A DNA stretch of 64,000 bases from Microbacterium halophytorum (GCF_002970975.1 NZ_KZ672983.1:124001-188000); one strand, 5' to 3'. Positions 52,211 through 61,690 are shown, numbered from the stretch's first letter. The notes: generated from the sequence alone by a model not told the origin. Made by a program: numbers and translations.

Positions 52211-53397
52211 GTGATCCCCTCCGGGTCGATTCCCTCGATGTCCTCCGAACGATAGGCCGCCTCAACAACGGCCATCGTCCTCAGCACGTCGTCGACCGAC
52301 GTCGGCATCTCGTCGATCTCGCCGCACGCGAAGCGCTGCAGCACGCCCATCGACCCGATGAACGCGTCGGGGAACCACGAGCCGTCGAACGGCACGTCGT
52401 GCCACCCGCCGCAGTGGCGCGCGAACTGCAGGCGGTCGGGGCCGCCCTCCGGGTAGTCGAGCAGCAGGCCCATCTGCGCACGGATCGCTCCCTCGGTGCC
52501 CTCGAACTTCACGAAGCTCTCTTCGTGCTCGCCGCCGAAGTCGTGGTCGTGGTTCGTCGAGATGACGGCGCGCAGGGGCCGGTCGCGGTAGCGCAGGATC
52601 ACGCTCGAGCGCGTGGTCGCGACGTCGGGCTTCTCCGGATGCCGCACTGTCGCGGCGCTCACGCCGCTGGGCTCCCCGAAGAACGAGCGGAACAGGTCGA
52701 GGTAGTGGACCGAGTGCATCGTGAACTCGAGCCGGGGCAGCCCGAACACCTGCGGGAACATCTCCCACGGCGTCGTCACGCTCACGCGCAGCTCGGCGTC
52801 GTACACCTCGCCGATGGCACCTGCCGCGATCATCCGGCGCGCCTCGGCGATGTAGGGCGCGAAGCGCAGCTGCGTGTTCACTGCGGCGACGAGGCCGCGT
52901 CGGTCGCACAGCTCGCGCAGGGCCGCACCCTCGGCGTACGAGTGGCCGAGCGGCTTCTGGATGAGGACGGGCGCGCCCTCGGGGAGCGCCTCGAGCGTTG
53001 GAGGCACGTGCTCCGGCATCAGCGCCAGGTCATAAACGGCGTCGGCGGGCGCTGCGGCGACGGCGTCGGCCGCCGACGAGAAGACGTTCCGGATGCCGTA
53101 CTCGGCCGCCAGCGCCCTGGCCTTCCCCTCATCGATGTCGACGATGCCCCAGACCGGAAAGCCCGCCTTGCGGTAGGCGGGGAGGTGCGCGTCGCGTACG
53201 ATCCCGCCGGCGCCGACGATCACGATCGGACGCGGGCGCTCGGGGAGCCTCCCGTCGTAGCCCGCCCTGAGCGTGCGCTCTGGGCGTGCCCCGCCGCCCT
53301 CGGCGTCGTCCGCGCCGGCGGCTCGAGCCGCGCGGGCACCGGCGCCCCGGGCATTGCGATCCGCGCCATCCGGAATCGCCCCGCTCGACCGCATCAC
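52207..53397 (-). CDS. Gfo/Idh/MocA-family oxidoreductase
   Basis: About 396 residues. A disordered Ala/Gly/Arg-rich leader of some 50 residues precedes the Rossmann motif IVIVGAGGIVRDAHLPAY. The family EKP-type motif appears as VLIQKPLGHSYAEG, and the HxxD-like active site as FTMHSVHYLDLFRSFFG. It is an NAD(P)-dependent sugar dehydrogenase. GTG 53397 or ATG 53394 are both possible; the true start could be later since the leader is atypical. It lies between the MalG-type permease and the mutarotase, so it may provide an alternative oxidation or epimerisation of the imported sugar. Confidence 0.88.
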   Translation of the reverse strand: MMRSSGAIPDGADRNARGAGARAARAAGADDAEGGGARPERTLRAGYDGRLPERPRPIVIVGAGGIVRDAHLPAYRKAGFPVWGIVDIDEGKARALAAEYGIRNVFSSAADAVAAAPADAVYDLALMPEHVPPTLEALPEGAPVLIQKPLGHSYAEGAALRELCDRRGLVAAVNTQLRFAPYIAEARRMIAAGAIGEVYDAELRVSVTTPWEMFPQVFGLPRLEFTMHSVHYLDLFRSFFGEPSGVSAATVRHPEKPDVATTRSSVILRYRDRPLRAVISTNHDHDFGGEHEESFVKFEGTEGAIRAQMGLLLDYPEGGPDRLQFARHCGGWHDVPFDGSWFPDAFIGSMGVLQRFACGEIDEMPTSVDDVLRTMAVVEAAYRSEDIEGIDPEGIT

Positions 53398-54320
53398 CCC
53401 TTCACCGCCCCGACCGTCTGACCCTTGACGAGGAAGCGCTGCGCGCCGAGGAACATCGCCATCAGCGGCAGCATCGACACGACCGTCGCGAGCGCGAGCT
53501 GCGGCAGGTAGAGCTTCACGTCGAGGCCGGCGGCCACCGTCGCGTTGAACATCGGGCTGGCGCCGATGAGCTCCTGGATGCCGATCGAGATCAGCTTGTT
53601 CTCCTGGCTCGAGGTGAGCAGCGCCAGCGGCAGGAAGAAGTTGATCCAGTTCGCGACGAACGAGAAGAACGCCACGAGCGCGATCGCCTGCTTCGCGAGA
53701 GGCACCCCGATCTGGAAGAACGTCTTCACCTCGCCGAGGCCGTCGATGCGCGCGGCCTCGAGGAGCTCGTGCGGCATCGTCGTCATGAAGTGGATGTACG
53801 CCAGGTAGACGCCGAACGGGAAGAAGCCCATGATCACCGCGACGGGCCAGAGCTGACCGATCGCGCCGATCGCGTTCACCTCGAGGAAGATCGGGATCAC
53901 CAGCACGGTGTTGGGCATCACCATCGCCAGCAGTGTGACGAACAGGAACGCCTTCCGGAACCGGAACCGCAGTCGCGCGAACGCGTACCCGGCCGGGATC
54001 GCCGCGACCACCGCGATGATCGTGCCGCTCGTCGCGACCACGACCGAGTTCAGCAGCCAGCGCTGGAACACGTGCCCATCGCCCGGCCCGAACTTCGACA
54101 GCTCGTTCCAGCTGTAGACGACGTTCTCCCAGCTGAGCGCGCCGATGCCGAACAGCCCGCCCTCCCCCGAGCGCAGTCCCTCCTCGCTCTGGAAGATCAG
54201 CATCACGAAGCCGAGGATCGGCAGCAGGAAGAACGCGGCGACGACCACCATCGTCACGATTCGCCCGTAGCGGCCGGCTGACGCGGCGGCCGTGCGGTTG
54301 CGGGGTGCGGCGGTGCTCAT
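53394..54320 (-). CDS. Carbohydrate ABC permease, MalG type
   Basis: 308 residues, six membrane helices. EAA loop LLEAARIDGLGEVKTFFQIG near residue 200; the N-terminus is Ala/Arg-rich. ATG 54320 overlaps the previous stop by one base and its own stop overlaps the Gfo/Idh start. Third component of the sugar importer 53394-56680. Confidence 0.92.
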   Translation of the reverse strand: MSTAAPRNRTAAASAGRYGRIVTMVVVAAFFLLPILGFVMLIFQSEEGLRSGEGGLFGIGALSWENVVYSWNELSKFGPGDGHVFQRWLLNSVVVATSGTIIAVVAAIPAGYAFARLRFRFRKAFLFVTLLAMVMPNTVLVIPIFLEVNAIGAIGQLWPVAVIMGFFPFGVYLAYIHFMTTMPHELLEAARIDGLGEVKTFFQIGVPLAKQAIALVAFFSFVANWINFFLPLALLTSSQENKLISIGIQELIGASPMFNATVAAGLDVKLYLPQLALATVVSMLPLMAMFLGAQRFLVKGQTVGAVKG

Positions 54321-55273
54321 CAGTTGCCCCTCTCGTCTTCGCCGAACAGTCCGCTCTTGCGCACGATCACCCATCCGATCGCCAGTGTGATCAGCAGCAG
54401 GATGATCGACATCGCCGCGGCCGCCGGGAAGTCGCGGTTCGTGAACGCGAAGGCGTAGCCGAGCTGCGTCGGCGCCCATTCGGGCGGTATCGCACCCGAC
54501 GAGATCTGCCTCAACAGGTACGGCTCGAGGAACAGCTGGAAGCCGTACGCGATGTTCATGAGGGCGGCGTAGCCGATCCACGGCCGGATGATCGGGAGCT
54601 TCACGCGCCATGCCAGCTGCCACGCGTTCGCGCCGTCGAGCTTCGCCGCCTCGAGCACCTCCTCCGGGATGCCGTTCAGGCCGCCGTTGACGACGATGAT
54701 CCAGGTGCCGACGCCCTGGAAGAAGAGCATCGCGGTCAGGATGCCCGGCATGTTGCCCGGCGTGACGACCTCTTTGAACGAGCTCGCCCCCATGCCCTGC
54801 CAGAGGAAGGCGATCGGCGAGCGCTGCGGGTCGAGCAGGTATACCCAGAGCACGAAGTTGGCGATGCCGCCGAGCGCGCCGGGGATGTAGTAGATGAAGC
54901 GCATCGCGCCGCCGAAGCGGTTCGGGCTCGCGTGCAGCAGCAGCGCGAGGCCGACGATGCCGAGCACCATGATCGGCAGCCAGATCGCCATCACGATCGC
55001 GATGTTCTGGAACGTCGACCAGAACCGGTGATCGGTGACGACCGTGACGAACGAGTCGAGGCCGCCGAATCCGGTTGTCGGGTCGACGGGCGTCGGCGCC
55101 TTCTGCAGGCTCGTGACGAACGCATACCCGATCGGGATCGCGGCGCCGATGAGGAACAGCACGGCGTAGGGCGCGAGGAGCGTCCACGCGCCGATCGCCT
55201 CGGCGCGCCTGGCGCGCGAGCGCCCCAGCGGGGCGCGCTTGTTCCCGGTCAAGAGGGTCGTGGTCTCCGACAT
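54320..55273 (-). CDS. Carbohydrate ABC permease, MalF type
   Basis: 317 residues, six membrane helices, EAA loop VLEAAKLDGANAWQLAWRVK near residue 220. The N-terminus (TGNKRAPLGRSRARRAEA) is cytoplasmic. It follows the binding-protein gene by 96 bases. Works with the downstream MalG-type permease; no ATPase in the operon, so a shared one is needed. Confidence 0.92.
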   Translation of the reverse strand: MSETTTLLTGNKRAPLGRSRARRAEAIGAWTLLAPYAVLFLIGAAIPIGYAFVTSLQKAPTPVDPTTGFGGLDSFVTVVTDHRFWSTFQNIAIVMAIWLPIMVLGIVGLALLLHASPNRFGGAMRFIYYIPGALGGIANFVLWVYLLDPQRSPIAFLWQGMGASSFKEVVTPGNMPGILTAMLFFQGVGTWIIVVNGGLNGIPEEVLEAAKLDGANAWQLAWRVKLPIIRPWIGYAALMNIAYGFQLFLEPYLLRQISSGAIPPEWAPTQLGYAFAFTNRDFPAAAAMSIILLLITLAIGWVIVRKSGLFGEDERGN

Positions 55274-55369
55274 CGATGCCGCTTCCGTGTCGTGCGTCGT
55301 GTGATTGCGGTGGTCCCGGCTCGGGATGCCCGGGCGGCATGCGCCGCGGGCATCCGGAGCGGTCGAGCC

Positions 55370-56680
55370 CTAATGCGTGACGGTGTAGCCGACCGATTCG
55401 GCCTGATTGGTGAGCTCTTCGCCGAAGGCCGCGATCGCGTCTTCGATGCTCCCGCCGTCGATCAGCGTCGGCGGGACGGTCTGCGTCCACACCGACCCGG
55501 TGTCGTACATCATGTAGTCGTACGGGGCGACGGCACCGAGCGACTCCTTGAACGCCGCCTGACTGCCCTCGATGTCGGCGAAGTAGCCGTCCTCCTCGAC
55601 GTTCTCGAGCCACGCATCCTGCACCGGGCCGTAGCCGGGCAGGCCCGTCGACAGCTCGACCTGCCACGCAGGGTCGGTTGCGACGAACTCCATGAAGGTG
55701 ATCGCGTTCTCGAGCTGCGCGCCCGTGATGTGCGACGACAGGCCCCACAGGCCGCCGCCCTCGTTGCCGGTCGTGGGCTCCGAGTCGCCCTCCCAGGCGA
55801 GCGGCGTCGTCGCCGTGATCGTCCCCTCCGGCACGCCCCAGGTGTCGCGGTAGAGGTAGTTGCCCCACCACACCGCGCCGGGGCTCATCACCATGTTCTG
55901 GCCCGCCTCGGCGGCGTCGCCGTCGAAGATGCCCTGGTTCGACAGGGCGCCCGCCTCCTGCATCTTCGCCAGCAGGTCGATCATCTTGCCGCAGCCATCG
56001 GCCTCCAGATCGATGCGCGCCTCCGTCTCGCTGACGCGCTCGTTCGTCGGGCAGTTCGCCGCCTGCAGGTAGCGGTTCACGGCGTACGCGTCGCCGAGCA
56101 TGCCCGAGATCTTGCCGGGGTGCTCCTCGGCGATCGTGACGGCGAGCTCGGCGTAGCCCTCCCACGTCGTCGGCGCCTCGTAGCCGTTCTCAGCGAAGAA
56201 CTTCGTGTCGTACCAGAGCACGTCGGGGGCCGCGTCGTTGCGCAGGCACCGGATCGTGCCGTCGATGTCGCAGAACGACAGCACGGCTTCGTCGTAGCCC
56301 TCGACGACATCCGGCATCAGCTCGCTCAGGTCGGCCGCGTAATTGCTGATCGAGCTCGTCGCCCACGCGATGTCGTCGTTGGTCGGGAAGAAGATCGCGT
56401 CGGGCCAGCCCTCGCCCGCCTCGTCGAAGTTCGCGAACGCCTGGCGCACCGTCTGGCCGCCCACGGTTCCGTCGATCTGGGTGATCTCGATCTCGATGTC
56501 GGGGTGGGCCTCCTTGAAGGCCTCCGCTGCCGGCACGCGGGGCGGGTCGACCCACACCGTGATGGGGCCGCCCGAGTCCGTCTGCTCGGGTGCGGCGGCC
56601 TCGCCTCCCCCGCTGGAACAGCCCGCGAGGGCAACGGTCGCGGCGAGAACGCCGCCGATCAACAGCCTGCTGGACTTCAT
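55370..56680 (-). CDS. Sugar-binding lipoprotein of the fucose-type operon
   Basis: 436 residues. ATG 56680 has GGGAGA upstream; signal peptide with lipobox VALAGC. Mature domain of the family 1 binding proteins: ITVWVDPPRVPAAEAFKEAHP, WPDAIFFPTNDDIAWATSS, WYDTKFFAENGYEAPTTWEGYAELA, GAVWWGNYLYRDTWGV and AITFMEFVATDPAWQ. First gene of the operon running to the SDR gene. LacI- and GntR-type operators lie 90-122 bases upstream, so expression should follow the deoxysugar supply. Confidence 0.92.
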   Translation of the reverse strand: MKSSRLLIGGVLAATVALAGCSSGGGEAAAPEQTDSGGPITVWVDPPRVPAAEAFKEAHPDIEIEITQIDGTVGGQTVRQAFANFDEAGEGWPDAIFFPTNDDIAWATSSISNYAADLSELMPDVVEGYDEAVLSFCDIDGTIRCLRNDAAPDVLWYDTKFFAENGYEAPTTWEGYAELAVTIAEEHPGKISGMLGDAYAVNRYLQAANCPTNERVSETEARIDLEADGCGKMIDLLAKMQEAGALSNQGIFDGDAAEAGQNMVMSPGAVWWGNYLYRDTWGVPEGTITATTPLAWEGDSEPTTGNEGGGLWGLSSHITGAQLENAITFMEFVATDPAWQVELSTGLPGYGPVQDAWLENVEEDGYFADIEGSQAAFKESLGAVAPYDYMMYDTGSVWTQTVPPTLIDGGSIEDAIAAFGEELTNQAESVGYTVTH

Positions 56681-56769
56681 CACACTCTCCCTTGAGTACG
56701 AGCTCTCGTGCGCTGTGGTGCCGTCGGCACCGTCGTGACGTGGGCCACGCTAGTGGAGCCGGATGCGGC

Positions 56770-56785
56770 AGTCAATCGTTTGAGC
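56770..56785 (-). promoter_or_regulatory. LacI-type operator of the sugar ABC operon
   Basis: AGTCAATCGTTTGAGC, containing the CAATCGTTTG core, 90 bases before the lipoprotein start. Confidence 0.6.
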
Positions 56786-56789
56786 ATAA

Positions 56790-56802
56790 AACGTCGGATG
56801 TT
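56790..56802 (-). promoter_or_regulatory. FadR/GntR-type operator of the sugar ABC operon
   Basis: AACGTCGGATGTT, 12 of 13 bases of AACATCGGATGTT, four bases beyond the LacI-type site; the same pair of sites precedes fucD. Confidence 0.55.
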
Positions 56803-56825
56803 TATCCGATCGTGTCCGCGGGGCG

Positions 56826-57680
56826 CTACAGTCGCGCCGGATCGATGCGGTAGAACTCCGCGGCCGTGCCGCCGAGCACGCGCTCGCGCTCCGCCGGCGC
56901 GAGCGACGCGAACAGCGGGGCGAGGCCCTCCCAGACGCGGGTGTAGCCGCCGGCGAGCAGCGAGATCGGCCAGTCGCCGCCGTACATCAGGCGCTCGGGC
57001 CCGAAGACGTCGACGGCGTGATCGAACACGGGCCGGATGGCATCGGTCGTCCAGTCGCCCGGCTCGCCGACGGCCGAGTACAGACCGCTGGCCTTGCCGT
57101 ACACGTTCGGGTTCTCGGCCGCCCTCGCGATCAGGCCGCGCCACGGCTGATCCGCATCCGCCCCGATCGGCGGCTTGCCGAGGTGGTCGATCACGATGCG
57201 CAGGTCGGGGTGGCGCTCGGACAGGATCGGCACGAGCTCGAGGTGCCGTGGCAGCACCGCGACGAGGTCGAAGGCGAGCCCCGCGCGCTCGAGCACCCCG
57301 AGCCCCTCGTCCACCTCGGGGCGCAGCAGCCAGTCGGCATCCGGGATGTTGTGGATCAGGTTCCGCACGCCGACCATCAGCGAGTCGCCGCGCCACGACT
57401 CGGCGATGCGGGCCGTCTCTTCGGGGCGCTCGAGCGGCGCGTAGCCGACGATCGCCGCGACCTCGGCGTGCGCGGCCGCCGACTCGCGCATCAGCCGCGT
57501 GTCTTCGACGTTGTCGGCCGACTGCACCTGCACGACGCGCTCGACGCCCGCCAGCCGCAGCTCGGGAAGCAGCTCGGGCAGCTCGATGGCGCGGTTGATC
57601 GCGCCCGGCTCGTTCTCGAGCCAGTCATAGTCAGCGCGGGCCGGATCCCACACGTGCTGGTGCGCGTCGATGACGGTCAT
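56826..57680 (-). CDS. Amidohydrolase-family lactonase (probable L-fuconolactonase)
   Basis: 284 residues of the amidohydrolase_2 type. VIDAHQHVWDP gives the HxH metal site, VQVQSADNVEDT the next strand, RIVIDHLGKPP the His of strand six, and YGGDWPISLLAGGY the Asp. It is close to the sugar-lactone hydrolases (COG3618) that include L-fuconolactonase and L-rhamnonolactonase. Start ATG 57680 is nine bases from GAGAGG; ATG 57689 is an alternative. It hydrolyses the lactone produced by the aldo/keto reductase. Downstream of the LacI gene by 36 bases. Confidence 0.92.
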   Translation of the reverse strand: MTVIDAHQHVWDPARADYDWLENEPGAINRAIELPELLPELRLAGVERVVQVQSADNVEDTRLMRESAAAHAEVAAIVGYAPLERPEETARIAESWRGDSLMVGVRNLIHNIPDADWLLRPEVDEGLGVLERAGLAFDLVAVLPRHLELVPILSERHPDLRIVIDHLGKPPIGADADQPWRGLIARAAENPNVYGKASGLYSAVGEPGDWTTDAIRPVFDHAVDVFGPERLMYGGDWPISLLAGGYTRVWEGLAPLFASLAPAERERVLGGTAAEFYRIDPARL

Positions 57681-57716
57681 GTCGTGCATCCTCTCGTCGT
57701 TGAGTTGGTGCGGTTC

Positions 57717-58766
57717 TCAGCCCCAGACGGCCGGCGGGGCCGTCGATTCCCGGATGATCAGGAGCGGCGCCGGCTCGTCGATCAGAGTCTGTTCGGGCCC
57801 GGCGGGCTCGGCGCGGGGGCCGCCCGACCGCCCGTCGCCGAGGCGGGCGACGAGGCGGCGCATGGCCGCCTGCCCCATCTCGTACTGCGGCATCCTCACG
57901 GCGGTCAGCGGGGGCCAGGTGCTCTCGGCGGTCCACGCGTCGTGGATCGTGACGATCGACAGCTCCTCCGGCACCGCGATGCCGCGGCGGCGGGCCTCGA
58001 GCAGCGCGCCGATCGCGGCGTTGACGTTCGCGACGACAACGGCGGTGGGCGGCTCGGCCGCGTCCATCACGGCGGCGAGCGCCTCGCCGCCCGCGCGGGG
58101 CACGTAGCCGATGCGGGTGACGATCGACTCGTCGAGCGCGACCCCGGCCTCGGCGAGCGCCGCGGCGTACCCGGCCTCGCGGCGCGGGGCGGTCGGGCTC
58201 GCCTCCGATCCGCCGAGGAAGCCGATGCGGCGGTGGCCGAGGCCGAGGAGGTGCCGGGTCGCGACGGCGGCGCCTTCGGCGTCGTCGAGCGCAACCGAGG
58301 CGGTGCCCTCGGGGCCGGGCGCGTTGATGACGAGAACGGGGAGCCCGCCCTCGAGCACGGGCCGAAGCGCGTCCTCATCCGGCGCGTCGCCCGGGTGCAG
58401 CAGCACGCCGTCGACGCGACCCTCCCCGATCATCCGGCGCAGCGCCTCCGGGTCTTCCTCGATGCGCTCGGCGCGCGCGAGCATCACGGTGTAGCCGTGG
58501 CGCGCCGCTTCGTCGTCGACGCCGCGCATCAGCTCGGTGAACAGCGCATTCGTCAGGTCGGGCACGATCAGGGCGACCACGTTGGTGCGCGACAGCTTGA
58601 GGGCGCGCGCCGCGTGGTTCGGGCGGTAGGAGAGCTCCTCTGCCGCGCGCAGGATGCGCTCACGGGTCTCGTCGCCGACCCTCGCATCCGGCGCGTTGCT
58701 CAGCACGCGCGAGACGGCGGAGACCGAGACGCCCGCGCGGGCGGCGACATCGCTGAGTGTGGCCAT
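57717..58766 (-). CDS. LacI-family transcription regulator
   Basis: 349 residues. HTH ATLSDVAARAGVSVSAVSRVLSN with hinge YRPNHAARALKLSRTNVVALIVPDL. The sugar-binding core has GVLLHPGDAPDEDA, ALDDAEGAAVATRHLLGLGHRRIGFLGG and TAVVVANVNAAIGALLEARRRG. It lies next to the lactonase gene and is the obvious candidate for the CAATCGTTTG-type operators found at five promoters in this window. No such operator is seen before the gene itself. Confidence 0.94.
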   Translation of the reverse strand: MATLSDVAARAGVSVSAVSRVLSNAPDARVGDETRERILRAAEELSYRPNHAARALKLSRTNVVALIVPDLTNALFTELMRGVDDEAARHGYTVMLARAERIEEDPEALRRMIGEGRVDGVLLHPGDAPDEDALRPVLEGGLPVLVINAPGPEGTASVALDDAEGAAVATRHLLGLGHRRIGFLGGSEASPTAPRREAGYAAALAEAGVALDESIVTRIGYVPRAGGEALAAVMDAAEPPTAVVVANVNAAIGALLEARRRGIAVPEELSIVTIHDAWTAESTWPPLTAVRMPQYEMGQAAMRRLVARLGDGRSGGPRAEPAGPEQTLIDEPAPLLIIRESTAPPAVWG

Positions 58767-58777
58767 GATGCTCGATG

Positions 58778-59251
58778 CTACTTCGGCGCGTCGGTGTGGC
58801 CGGATGCGCGGCGATTCACCAGGTAGAGGTGGGTGAGCGCGAGGACCGTCTCGCCGCGCTGATTGCGCACCGTGACGAGCTCGTGCACGTAGCCCACGCC
58901 ATCCGGGCGCTTGCGGTGCGGCGCCTTCTCAGTGATCTCCGCCGTGACGGTGATCGTGTCGCCGATGAAGACGGGGCCGATGAACCGGATGCGGTCGTAG
59001 CCGTAGCTCATCGACTGCGGGTTGATGTCGCCGGCGGTCATGCCGACGGCCATCGACAGGATGAGGGTGCCGTGCGCGATGCGCGAGCCGGCCGGCTGCG
59101 TCGCCATCCACTCGGCGTCCATGTGGTGCGGGAAGAAGTCGCCGGTCTGGCCGGCGTGCAGCACGATGTCGGCCTCCGTGACGGTGCGGCCGACCGTCGT
59201 GCGGGTCTCGCCGACCTCGTAGTCCTCGAACCAGCGGTCCTGCGTGATCAT
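58778..59251 (-). CDS. MaoC-family (R-specific) dehydratase
   Basis: 157 residues, single hot-dog fold. The active-site pattern is [33 protein letters not shown] (catalytic Asp/His in HHMD and the RIAHG loop). Start of the protein [23 protein letters not shown] is classical. It hydrates enoyl-CoA-type compounds. It ends 12 bases before the LacI gene and follows the binding-protein-like gene by 88 bases. Confidence 0.92.
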   Translation of the reverse strand: MITQDRWFEDYEVGETRTTVGRTVTEADIVLHAGQTGDFFPHHMDAEWMATQPAGSRIAHGTLILSMAVGMTAGDINPQSMSYGYDRIRFIGPVFIGDTITVTAEITEKAPHRKRPDGVGYVHELVTVRNQRGETVLALTHLYLVNRRASGHTDAPK

Positions 59252-59339
59252 CGGATACCTCCCTCGTTTGCCGGGCCGAATCGGGTCAGCCGGCTTCTTT
59301 CGGCCGGCCTCGCGCCGCTGCGGCGCGGATGCGGAGCAG

Positions 59340-60467
59340 TCACGGATCCACCAGGAACTCGCCCGCGGCGCCCGACAGGCGGCGCAGCAGCTCGTCGTCG
59401 GTCATCCGCCCGCGCAGCGCGGCGTTCGTCCATTCCCCCGCGCGGCGCTGGAACTCTGGCCAACCGGGGAAGCGCGGCCGCACGCTCGCACCCTCGAGCG
59501 TCGCGCGCGTGCCACGGAAGAAGTCGAGCGTCTCGGCGTTGAGGCGGTCGTCGTCCCACGCGGCGGCGTAGCCGGGCTGGCCGCCGTTGGCGGAATAGAC
59601 CCCGCGCTGCACGTCGGGCGACGCGAGCCAGATCGCGAAGGCTCGCGCCTCGTCGACATCACCCGCCGAGGCCGAGACCGCGATGCCGGCGCCGCCGATC
59701 TGCGAGCCCGCGACGCCGCGCGGGCCGCGCGGGATGTCGGCGCACCGGATGCGGTGCGCGCGGAAGCCTGCGCGCGAGTAGTTGACATAGCCGTACGCGA
59801 TCGGCGAATACGCGTACCGTTCGCTCGTCGCGAGCGTCTCGGCGACGTCGATGGGGTTCTGATCGAGGTTGTCACTCGGAACCAGCTCGACGAGGCGATG
59901 CATCAGCTCGAGCGCCGCGCGGGCGGGCTCCTCCTGCAGGAACACTCCGGGCTCAGAGCCCGGCGTTGCGCCCGCGTTGGCTGCCAGCGTCACGAGGCTC
60001 GACAGTGCGTGCACCGGATTGCAGGGCCACAGCACGCGCCCCTGGCGGGCGAGAGCGAACACATCGTCCCATTCCGTCGGCGCCTCGGGCAGCAGGTCGG
60101 GGCGGACGAGGGCGACCTGCGCCGCCGAGTCGGTCGCGAGGCCCCACTGGTGCCCCGCATACGCATAGGTCGCGTGGCCGGGGCCGACGGAGTCTGCGGC
60201 GAGCGCCGCGAGCTCGTCATCGTGGCCGGCGCCGTCGAGCGGCGCGAGCGCGCTGAGCGCCACGGCCTCGGGGATGTGCGGATGGTCGAGCACGATCAGG
60301 TCGTATCGAGAGGCGAGCTCCCCGATCGGCGCCGCTTCGAAGGCGCTGAGCGGGTGCTTCTCCCACTCGACGACGACCCCCGTGGCGCGCGCGTACTCGG
60401 TCGAGGCGGCGACGACGCAGTCGTACCCCCGCGGGTGATCCCAGGTGATGCCGCGCAGCGTGGTCAT
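59340..60467 (-). CDS. Solute-binding-protein-like protein without signal peptide
   Basis: 375 residues. The fold of family 1 solute-binding proteins is recognisable: [80 protein letters not shown] and [14 protein letters not shown]. But the N-terminus [14 protein letters not shown] has no signal peptide or lipobox, and ATG/GTG alternatives upstream do not supply one. It overlaps the CoA-transferase gene by four bases. A cytoplasmic role as ligand carrier or sensor is the inference. Confidence 0.85.
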   Translation of the reverse strand: MTTLRGITWDHPRGYDCVVAASTEYARATGVVVEWEKHPLSAFEAAPIGELASRYDLIVLDHPHIPEAVALSALAPLDGAGHDDELAALAADSVGPGHATYAYAGHQWGLATDSAAQVALVRPDLLPEAPTEWDDVFALARQGRVLWPCNPVHALSSLVTLAANAGATPGSEPGVFLQEEPARAALELMHRLVELVPSDNLDQNPIDVAETLATSERYAYSPIAYGYVNYSRAGFRAHRIRCADIPRGPRGVAGSQIGGAGIAVSASAGDVDEARAFAIWLASPDVQRGVYSANGGQPGYAAAWDDDRLNAETLDFFRGTRATLEGASVRPRFPGWPEFQRRAGEWTNAALRGRMTDDELLRRLSGAAGEFLVDP

Positions 60468-61672
60468 CCCGCGCTCCCCTCGAACTCGGCGCGGACCGCG
60501 TCGGAGTGCTCACCCAGGCGCGGGGCGCCGCGCGGTGACGTGAGGCGCTCACCGTCGACGCGCAGCGGCGAACGGGTCGTGCGCAGCGCGCGGCCGTCGC
60601 GGCTGATCTCCTGCGTCATGGCGATCGCGTCGAAGCCTTCGTGCTCGACGAGCTCGTCGAGCGTGAGCACGGGGGCGCACCACACATCGGCGGCGTCGAG
60701 CACCGCGAGCCACTCGTCGGTCGTGCGCTCGAGGAGGCGCTCGGCGAGCGCGGCCTCGATCTCGCCTTGATGCGACCAGGCGTCATCCGGATCGGTCATG
60801 GCCACGAGCGCCGGGAGCTCGAGCAGCTCGCCGAGCTTCGGGATGGGGTTCATGGCGATCGCGAGGTAGCCGTCGCTGGTCGGGTACGTGCCGTAGGGCG
60901 CGCCGAGGAACGCGTGCGCCGAATGGGTGCCGCGGCGGTCGACCCGGATCGAGTCGTCGTTGAGCTTCGTCGTGAGCAGCTCGAACTGCAGGTCGAGCAT
61001 CGACTCGAGGAGGCTCGTCTCGACGAGCCCGCCGCGGCCCGTGCGGTAGCGGCGCACGAGCAGGGCCGTGACCCCCTGCGCGATGTGGCAGCTGAGCAGG
61101 TGGTCGGCGATCGAGAGGCCGACCGGCACGGGCCCGGTCGCGTCGCCCGCGCCGTTCAGCCACGGCAGTCCGGAGATGCTCTGGGCGAGGAGGTCCTGGC
61201 CGGGGCGCGATGCCCACGGCCCGGATGTGCCGTAGCCGGTCGCGCTCGCGTAGACGATCGCGGGGTTGATCTCGCGCACCGCGTCGTAGTCGAGCCCGAT
61301 GCGCTTCATCACGCCGGGGCGGAAGTTCTCGACGATGACATCGGCCCGCGCGACGAGCTCCTTCACGTACGCGAGGTCGGCGGGTCGCTTGAGGTCGGCG
61401 GCGATCGACTCCTTATTGCGGTTCATCGCGTGGAACGACATCGTGTCGCCCTCGAAGGTGCGACCGGCGAAGGCGAGGGTGCGGCCGATGTCGCCCGCGC
61501 CCGGCCGCTCGATCTTGATAACGCGCGCGCCCAGGTCGGCGAGCCGCAGGGCGGCGACGGGCCCCGCGAGGAACTGGCTGAAGTCGAGCACCAGCACGCC
61601 CTCGAGCGGGAGGTCGTTCGCGGCGGGCCGAGGCGCGGCGGGCGCCGGGTCGACGCCGGTGTGGTCGGGCAT
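60464..61672 (-). CDS. CaiB/BaiF-type (class III) CoA-transferase
   Basis: 402 residues. LEGVLVLDFSQFLAGPVAALRLADLGARVIKIERPGAGD is the family N-terminus (in parts DFSQFLAGP and GARVIKIE); NRNKESIAADLKRP, VIVENFRPGVMKRIGLDY and YASATGYGTSGPW follow; the catalytic Asp is probably that of VGLSIADHLLS. It moves CoA between carboxylic acids. ATG 61672 has AAGGAG upstream; a LacI-type operator lies 19 bases before it. Together with the binding-protein-like and MaoC genes it forms a three-gene module. Confidence 0.92.
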   Translation of the reverse strand: MPDHTGVDPAPAAPRPAANDLPLEGVLVLDFSQFLAGPVAALRLADLGARVIKIERPGAGDIGRTLAFAGRTFEGDTMSFHAMNRNKESIAADLKRPADLAYVKELVARADVIVENFRPGVMKRIGLDYDAVREINPAIVYASATGYGTSGPWASRPGQDLLAQSISGLPWLNGAGDATGPVPVGLSIADHLLSCHIAQGVTALLVRRYRTGRGGLVETSLLESMLDLQFELLTTKLNDDSIRVDRRGTHSAHAFLGAPYGTYPTSDGYLAIAMNPIPKLGELLELPALVAMTDPDDAWSHQGEIEAALAERLLERTTDEWLAVLDAADVWCAPVLTLDELVEHEGFDAIAMTQEISRDGRALRTTRSPLRVDGERLTSPRGAPRLGEHSDAVRAEFEGSAG

Positions 61673-61690
61673 CTCGTCTCCTTCGACCGT

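Noticed and set aside
53394..56165. Minus-strand frame of 923 residues ending in a permease
   Set aside because: Only the last 308 residues are a permease; upstream is a frame-shadow of the MalF and binding-protein genes.
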